DNA of 12,346 nucleotides from an uncultured Saprospiraceae bacterium (GTDB taxonomy: Bacteria > Bacteroidota > Bacteroidia > Chitinophagales > Saprospiraceae), in assembly GCA_937952155.1 (NCBI GenBank), contig CALFYH010000047.1, positions 1 through 12,346 of the forward strand. Direction: 5' to 3'. Positions 1-7,500 of the stretch are shown here, one piece after another. The translations under genes and the position numbers were made by a program. Positions within the stretch are counted from its first letter, which is position 1. Every line of letters starts with the position of its first letter. Under the pieces are notes generated by a model that ran no database searches, was not told the origin of the DNA, and saw only the letters and a program-made list of their open reading frames with translations.

Positions 1-479
1 CGAAATACATTGTTGAGACCATTGATAACCAGGAAATATTTTTACATCTATTAGCAAAAAATGCATTAGAAAATCCGGCGCCATTATCATTTTTTAGAAA
101 TTTTATCTTAGAAAAAAATGGTGAACACAAAGATAGTTTTGATATAAAACTTAGAGCCATGATGCCACTCGCAGATGCCGCAAGATTATTGATCCTTGCG
201 AGTAGAACAGGAGGAGAAAATAATACATCAAAAAGGTATTTGTCTCTAGCTGAAATTGAGCCACAAAATGCTGAATTGTACAGAATGGCTGCTGATGCCT
301 ATGAAATTCTGATTAGGATACGGACCAAGCACGGATTTAAAATGGGTGATTCAGGTAGATATATTCAACCTAACGATATGGACAAAATGGATCGATTGTT
401 GTTAAGAAACGCCTTCCAACCTATAGATGAATTGCAGAAAATGATTAAAGTTCGATTTCAATTGGGCGGCGTATTATGA
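1..479 (+). CDS. DUF294-type nucleotidyltransferase-like protein, C-terminal part (5' end outside window)
   Basis: The frame is open from the window edge (first full codon at base 3) to TGA at 477-479, giving 158 residues of a longer protein. The visible part resembles the putative nucleotidyltransferase substrate-binding domain (DUF294/DUF335 C-terminal type). It has 'NPAPLSFFRNFILEKNGEHK', then 'MPLADAARLLILAS', and a helical tail with 'ADAYEILIRIRTKHG'. Full-length members are usually about 600 residues or more, with a cyclic-nucleotide-binding domain, CBS pair and nucleotidyltransferase domain upstream, and are thought to be cytosolic signalling proteins; the substrate is not established. 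ATG codons exist at 159 and 162, but the similarity and open frame run well upstream of them, so they are internal. The stop overlaps the start of the exonuclease gene. In other bacteria this pair often occurs together, sometimes near acetate or sodium-symporter genes; those are not in the window. Confidence 0.8.
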   Translation, partial: KYIVETIDNQEIFLHLLAKNALENPAPLSFFRNFILEKNGEHKDSFDIKLRAMMPLADAARLLILASRTGGENNTSKRYLSLAEIEPQNAELYRMAADAYEILIRIRTKHGFKMGDSGRYIQPNDMDKMDRLLLRNAFQPIDELQKMIKVRFQLGGVL

Positions 480-1165
480 TTTGGGAGAAACTTAGAAACG
501 TTTTTGATTTAAGGACAAAGGGCGCTACATCTTATCCAGATTTTTATAGATCTTACCTTCATCGATATGTAAAATTTGATCCCAAAACGCCCATCAGTTT
601 GCAGTCTTTTGTTGTTCTAGATACAGAAACGACTGGTTTAGATATTAAACATGATAACATTTTGTCCATTGGAGCCGTCAGGATAGTTAATAATTCAATT
701 AATATTGCGGATACACTTTCTATAGTAGTACAAAACGAACAAACTCAAAGTCATGAAGCGGTGACAATACATGGATTGGTCCAAACTACTCAAAAAGGAA
801 AAACACCTTTTGAAGCTTTAATTGCCATTTTTGAATTTATCGGGTCTGACATTATAGTTGGTCACCATATTGACTTTGACATTACTATGATTAATAAACT
901 TTCAAGAACTTATGGCGGCAGTAATCTTCAAAATAGAACTCTAGATACATCTTATCTTGCAAAAAGATTAGACCATCCTTCAGACCATCACAATTTGGAT
1001 AAAAAAAATTATACATTGGATAAATTATGTGAAAGATTTAAGATCATTCCCAAGGCACGACATACTGCTGATGGTGATGCATATATCACCGCAATATTAT
1101 TTATGAAAATCTCTCAACAATTACACTTAAGAGGAGTAAACTCATTAAAATCTTTATTCAAATAA
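476..1165 (+). CDS. DEDDh-family 3'-5' exonuclease (DNA polymerase III epsilon/DnaQ-like)
   Basis: This 229-residue protein carries the three exonuclease motifs of the DEDDh superfamily. ExoI is 'FVVLDTETTGLD' with D49 and E51. ExoII is 'VGHHIDFDITMIN' with D135. ExoIII is 'HTADGDA' with H196 and D201 in the H-x4-D spacing. It should hydrolyse single-stranded DNA or RNA 3'-5' using two metal ions in the cytosol. About 43 residues precede ExoI, so it is not a minimal epsilon subunit. Pairing with a DUF294 protein points to the accessory exonuclease group found beside such genes, not to the replicative proofreading subunit; this is inference. The ATG at 476 overlaps the upstream TGA in an ATGA, which fixes the start and suggests translational coupling. 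Two TAA codons stand in tandem at the end. No terminator hairpin is seen after it. Confidence 0.88.
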   Translation: MIWEKLRNVFDLRTKGATSYPDFYRSYLHRYVKFDPKTPISLQSFVVLDTETTGLDIKHDNILSIGAVRIVNNSINIADTLSIVVQNEQTQSHEAVTIHGLVQTTQKGKTPFEALIAIFEFIGSDIIVGHHIDFDITMINKLSRTYGGSNLQNRTLDTSYLAKRLDHPSDHHNLDKKNYTLDKLCERFKIIPKARHTADGDAYITAILFMKISQQLHLRGVNSLKSLFK

Positions 1166-1538
1166 TAAAACAACCTTGTAACAAAAACTCTACTGAAAAT
1201 TAAAAAAAGATCAATTAATTTAAAATAAGGCTATAAATATATATTAAAATAAAAAAATATGAATAAATAACACTTAAATAATCATCAAATTCCCAAAACT
1301 AAGCATAAATATTTAACATATCATATTAAAAAATTACATCATATATTAAACAAGCATTTATAATCCTCTATATTTAGTTACTAACCCATTTAAAAAAATA
1401 CACATATAAAATAATCTATCAATTAACCAAAATAGGTTAGGTGTTATATGAATACTTACTATAATATTTGGCACAGCTTTTGACATTGGTTGTAGTATTA
1501 AATAGATTTTCAATACGTAACCCCAAAGATCTAAAATT
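1166..1538. other. AT-rich intergenic region without genes
   Basis: This 373-base gap is extremely A/T-rich with many A-runs. No believable reading frame, RNA gene or strong terminator is visible. The only structures noted are a weak 5-bp inverted repeat (TAACC 1424-1428 with GGTTA 1435-1439) and the candidate promoter at 1480-1510. It separates the DUF294/exonuclease pair from the giant secreted-protein gene, so the latter is probably transcribed on its own. Confidence 0.7.
1480..1510 (+). promoter_or_regulatory. Candidate Bacteroidota-type promoter for the giant secreted protein
   Basis: TTG (within TTGACA, 1480-1485) lies 20 bases before TAGATTTT at 1503-1510. That box matches the Bacteroidota -7 consensus TAnnTTTG at all but the last base, and the spacing falls in the usual 19-21 range. 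Transcription would begin near 1516-1518, leaving a leader of about 20 bases before the ATG at 1539. The bases before the ATG are A-rich with no Shine-Dalgarno sequence, as is usual in this phylum. This was judged by eye only. Confidence 0.4.
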
Positions 1539-4500
1539 ATGTTAGCTATTTCAAAATATGTAAAGGTAGTATATACATTCATACTTTTTACATTGATAAT
1601 AAACCAAACATATGCCCAGGCTGCTTGCCAATGCAATCCGGAAATAGGAATATTGTTTGATGATTGTAAAGTCCTAGGTCAGGAAGCAGAAATCGGCTTT
1701 TACATATATACTGGCAAATCTGCAGAAAGCCAGAACCAGTGGGTAAAAGTCTGGTCCGACCAAAAATTGCTCATCGACAAAGAAATCACTTTATCTGACA
1801 AAGGGTATTACAGTGACGTTTTCAATTTCACACCTTCAGGTGATACCAAATTTCTTATTGAATTCCATTGTGAGAAAGATGAGTGTTACACAACTCAAAC
1901 TGAAACCTTGAGAACTGTACCATCTTACACCATCGAATACAAAGATATAAGCTGTTACGGTAGTCTGGATGGAGAAGTAAAACTTATGCCTGAGACACTA
2001 AATAATATTGATCTGGTGTGGGAATCTGGTGAAAGGAAAAATTTTGTAAACAATATGCATCGTGGCACTTATCATGTTACAGTTGAAAATTCTAATGGCT
2101 GTCAAACATACAAAACGATAATTCTGAACGAGCCCGACCAACTTAAAATAAACCCCGAAGCAATAAGCGTAAAATATGATGGAAAAACGAGTCAAATCAT
2201 GCAGCTTGGAGTTACAGGTGGTACAGGAACTTATGCATTTGATTGGGATCATGATGGTATGGGAGATATGGATGATAAATCGAGCGCCACTTTTGAAACC
2301 AATGAACAACATGAAGTTATGGTCATGGACAAAAATGGCTGTTGGATCCAAGATAAATTATCTGCCAATCCTACAAAAACTATTAATTTTTCACCACAGG
2401 ATGGAAAACTTATAGCTGTAAAACCGACAGAAAACGGAAAATTCGAATATGATTTATTAAAATCATTAAATCCTGTCTATGGCGATATTGATAATGATGG
2501 CTTGGATGGAAGTATCTTCGATGTAAACTTTTACGAAGATTTAGCCATGTCATCAAAAATTGATGAAAAATCTTTATCAAACTATGAAAGTGACCCAGAA
2601 AAAATCGTATTTGCTGAAGTATCATTTGAAAATAAAAATGAAATCTTAGAGATAATTTTAGCCCCAGAAGCGCTTCAGTTTTGTTTATTGACATCAGAAG
2701 CTTGTGATAACGACGCTTCAGTGTTGTTAAGACCTGTAAATTGTACTACTTCTGCACCGATAGCAACAGGTGGTACTTATACAGCTATTCAATTAAATAC
2801 TAATTTGGACGAAACAAGCAGAATATCTGGACCAGATGTGGATGGAAATTATTATTTTGACCCAACTGGTGGCTCTGGAAACTACAAAATATTCTATACT
2901 TTAGCAGGATTGCAATATGAGGCTTTATTTGATGTCCAAGCAATCAATCCGCAGTTTCAACCAAGTGAAGAACCAATTTGTGGCAATCAAGCTACATTCG
3001 AATTGCGAGCAAACCCAAGAGGCGGAATTCTTACTGGTCCTTCATCTTTGATCTCATATAGAGACGTAGGGACAAACCGCTTTTTCCTAATGGATAATAC
3101 TGGCTTAGCGCTCAATACACCTTATGTGTACAATTATAAATATACACAAACCAATGCTTCTGGCTTGGTTTGTACAAAAACATCTACTACTACGATAAGA
3201 GTGTTAGATTATCCAAGAGTTACAATAAACCAATTTGACTCTCAAGTATGCGAAAAAGAAGAAATAACCTTAAGCTCAAATGCTTCCAGTACTGATGGCT
3301 CTACTAATTTGAAATATACATGGTATTTTCATGAAACCGGATTTCCTGATATAGTACTCGGAAGTAGTAGCTCATTAACGATTCCAGATGCAGAAAAAAC
3401 AGGACAATATATACTTGAAGTGTACCAAGATAACAGATGTTTCAATAGAGACACTGGTACTATTGAAGTATTGAAGCTTCCTGTTGTAAATTCTGAAGTA
3501 TTGTCTGATGCTAACTGTTTTGGGGTCAGCAGTGCCGAAGTAAATGTAAATATCGAAGGTGAAACTGATTATACAGGTTATAGTTTTGATTGGGAAGGCC
3601 TTGTAACTGGCGAAATTAGAACAGGTAGGTATCAGGACGATCTCCCTGCGGATACTTTTTTGATAAAAGTGACAACGCCGCCTTTGAATAATGGTGGATT
3701 GACCTGCAATATTACTGATACTGTTATTATCAAATCATATCCATCAATTGGTATAGTATGTAGCCCACGTGATACAATGCTTTCATGTTTTGGTGATCAA
3801 AATTTGTCAAGGACTATCTCGGTCAGTCCTGATGCAATAGGACCATTTGGATATAGTTTGGTTAGTAAAGATGGACCATTCCAGTTATCAAATACCTTCA
3901 CCAATCTAGGTGTAGGAATAGATCCTGCCATCCTTTCCAAAACGTTTAAGGTCTTCGTCCGTGACGGCAATGGCTGTGTGGACAGCTGTGAATTTACAGT
4001 TTTACAACCACAAAAACTGTCATGTGCACTAGATAAAACGGATCTGACATGTTTCCAAAATGGAAGTGGATCTGTAACCGCAACGATTTCTGGTGGCACA
4101 CTTCCTTACAGATATGTGTGGAGTAACGGATCTTCCGAAGGTCCTACAACTGGAACGGAGGCAAGTATTAGCGGACTGTCAGCTGGTACTTATGGACTGA
4201 CTGTCACCGATGCAAATAATTGTACTACGACTTGTTCCATCACTGTCAACCAACCAAGTACTGTAAGTGCAACTCTAGATCCAGCCACGGTTTGTCTTGA
4301 TTTTGATACTCAACTTACAGTAAATCCTTCAGGTGGAACTGGTAATTACACATATGTTTGGTCGATGGTTGATGCAGGTACTACTAATGCAACTGTAGAT
4401 AATCTTATTGGAGATTTAAACACACAAACACTTGATTTTACGTCATGGTGTCTGAAGCCTGGCATTGCTACAGTTAACGTATTAGTTACCGATGAAAATA

Positions 4501-7500
4501 ATTGTACACATAATAGTACAACGAGCATTCTTATTGAATCTTGTTTTGACCTTGCAATTAGGAAGACTGTAGCACTTCCTTCCAAGGCTTATTATCCTGG
4601 AGATACTGTCACTTTCAATATTGAAGTATTCAATCAAGGAACTATCAATGCCACTAACGTAGTTGTTACTGATATTTTGGACACCAATATGCAATTTAAT
4701 TCCAATGATAATACCATTGCCATTACTGGAAATGAAGAAGAATGGCTTCCTGATGGCGCAAGCAATTTTTATACAACTATTTCGAGAATAGATGCAGGCA
4801 CTAAAGAAACAATAAAAGTTATTCTCATCATCAATGAAAATACGACCAGCCAAAATATGATAAACTGGGCGAGAGTAACTGGTGCACAAAGTGAAGTACC
4901 CTTTGGAACAGATTATAAATATAAGGACAATCCGATAGATCAAGATGATGTGCCAACAAGTATAGACCCTGATGATCGACTACCTGAAAAGGATGATGAA
5001 ATTTGTGATGAAGGCAATGTAGGTTCGCTATCAGGTGAATGTCAGCTAGGTGATGACAAAGATGATGAAGATAAATGGGATTATGCCATTGTAAGTATTT
5101 GTCAACTCCAGGGCCTTACAGCGAATAGAGATGAATGTCTTTCAGAAGCAGAAAGACTCCAAGGCTTAAGCTTGTCTACTTCAGCAATCGCAGATGAAAT
5201 GGATCCAACTGGAAATGGTGATGGTATAGCAAATGGAGATACCGGAAATGGTCTGGCTTCAATACATAATACATACATCGACGCTATGATGGGTACTAAC
5301 ATCATTACTGGTAATTTGATTTTTTCATCTGGTAATGGTGGTGCAAATTCATCAAACGGCAAGATCACTCCTGATGGAGACTTAAGAGTATTTTCTAATC
5401 AAAGTGTAGAAATATTCGGAAGATTGATTTCTCCTGATGGATGCGTTGGTGTATCAGTATTAACATTAGACTTTACACCTCAGCCTTCAATAATCGAACA
5501 ACCACTTGATGCTATCGCTATCCTCGATCAAGAAAATCTTTGTTTTGAAGTAGAAATAGACAATTCGCTGGGTGTGCCTTTAAGCATTCAATGGCAAGAG
5601 AAAATAAACAATGTTTTTGTTGACATCTTAGGGGCAACTGGCACAGAATATTGTATTGACAAAGTTACAGCTGAGTACGATAGAAGACAATTCAGAATAC
5701 TTACATTTGAATCGTCTGATGCATCACGTACATGTGCTCTTGCTTCTGCAGCAGCAACAATAGATATCGATGGCGAACCAGTGCTAGCATGTAATGATTT
5801 AGTAAATATTTCACTTGATGATAATTGCCAAGCCCTCATCACACCAGATATGGTACTTGAAGACCCTAGATTTGAGTCCAGAATAAGTATAAAGATGGTA
5901 GATGCTCAAGGCAATCCTGTACCAAATCCAATAACGTCAGATTACATTGGCCAATATATTACCGTTTATGCAATTGACAACCTGAATGGCAATTCTTGTT
6001 GGAGTAAAATCAAGATTGAAGATAAATTGGCGCCAGTCATCACTTGTCCAGCAGATTACACGGTAAGTTGTGCAAATTATACATTTATGCCACCAGCACC
6101 GTATTTCAAAGATGCTTGCGATGTGAGTGCGAAACTTGCGCTTACAAGCAATATTTTTACAGAAATGGAATGTGGCCGACTTGATAGCATCATTGCTATA
6201 AGAGAATTGACATATGTTGCGACTGATACTCATGGTAATGTTTCTAAACCATGTACTTTTAAAGTTTATTATAAGTCAGTCAATATCAACAACATTCAGT
6301 GGCCAGCGCATTTGGAACTGAGCTGCCAAATAGCACCATCCTACCCTTCGTGGGATTATAATTTCAATGGCAAACCAGATCCAGCAGAGACAGGTCTTCC
6401 TAAGATTGCAGGGCTAGATCTTGCTACAGTATCTTCAGCGGGATTGACTTCCAATACATTTTGTAAGGTAAATGTGACCTTTCACGATACAGAAATAACG
6501 CTATGTGGCAATTCTTATAAAATAGTTAGAGATTGGACTGTACTTGATTGGTGTAATGGATTAATCAAAAAATACAGCCAGCTAATATCTGTCAAAGATA
6601 AAGTAGCACCTGTTGTATCTTGCGCAGCAGATCAGGTATTCGAAATTTTCACTCAAGATCATGAGTGTAACGCAGACTTTACGGTACCGGCACCGATAGT
6701 CATTAGTGACTGCAATACAACAACTTGGACAGTAGCTTATTTATTGGCTGACAAGACAGGAAATGCACCTGTGGATGGTCACTATATTGAAGATAATGTA
6801 GTCTATAGCGGCTCAACAGTTAAAATCTTGGCGCTTCCGATAGGAAAAACATGGTTGAAATATACCGTAAAAGATGCCTGTGATAATATTTCATATTGCT
6901 TTACAGAAGTTAATGTGATAGACAAAATAAAACCAACACCAATATGCGATCAATATACAATAGTGACACTTACCCATAATGGCAAAGCGTTGATATATGC
7001 GGCAACCTTTGATGATGGTAGTCATGACAATTGTTCAGCTGTGACCTTCTCAGTTAGAAGATTGACAGCTGGATGCAACTCTAATGGTTCTACCAATGAA
7101 GCTTCCAATCCGTACGGTCCATCTGTAGAGTTTTGTTGTGAAGATGTAGGAAAAGATGTGATGGTAGAGCTAAGAGTGATGGACGCATCAGGCAATTTCA
7201 ATTCTTGTATGGTCATCACAAATGTCCAAGATAAAGTTCCGCCAGTGATTACTTGTCCTTTGTCTGTTACCATAAATTGTGCAGCAGATACTTCGGCGAC
7301 TGCATTGGGCAAACCAGTATATTCAGTTACACCGCTTACTACGCCGTATTATAGCGATAATTGTAGTGACTTGAAACTCTCTTGGACAACGACAGGTACC
7401 ATCAATGAATGTGGTCAAGGTACGTTAACAAGAGTATTTGTCGTGACCGACAAAGCCAAAAATACCGCATCTTGCACGCAAATCATTAACGTCAGAAAAT

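Noticed and set aside
1424..1439. TAACC/GGTTA hairpin as an operator or terminator
   Set aside because: The stem is only five bases with no T-run, expected by chance in this AT-rich gap.
1539..1629. Lipobox at the N-terminus of the giant protein (Cys30)
   Set aside because: The residues before Cys30 are Q-A-A, lacking Leu, Val or Ile at -3. 'TYA' at 24-26 is a better signal peptidase I site, and the protein has a T9SS sorting domain.
1358..1636. - strand frame of 92 codons overlapping the start of the giant gene
   Set aside because: It overlaps the signal-peptide region of a far better supported gene, and its composition is that of AT-rich antisense sequence.
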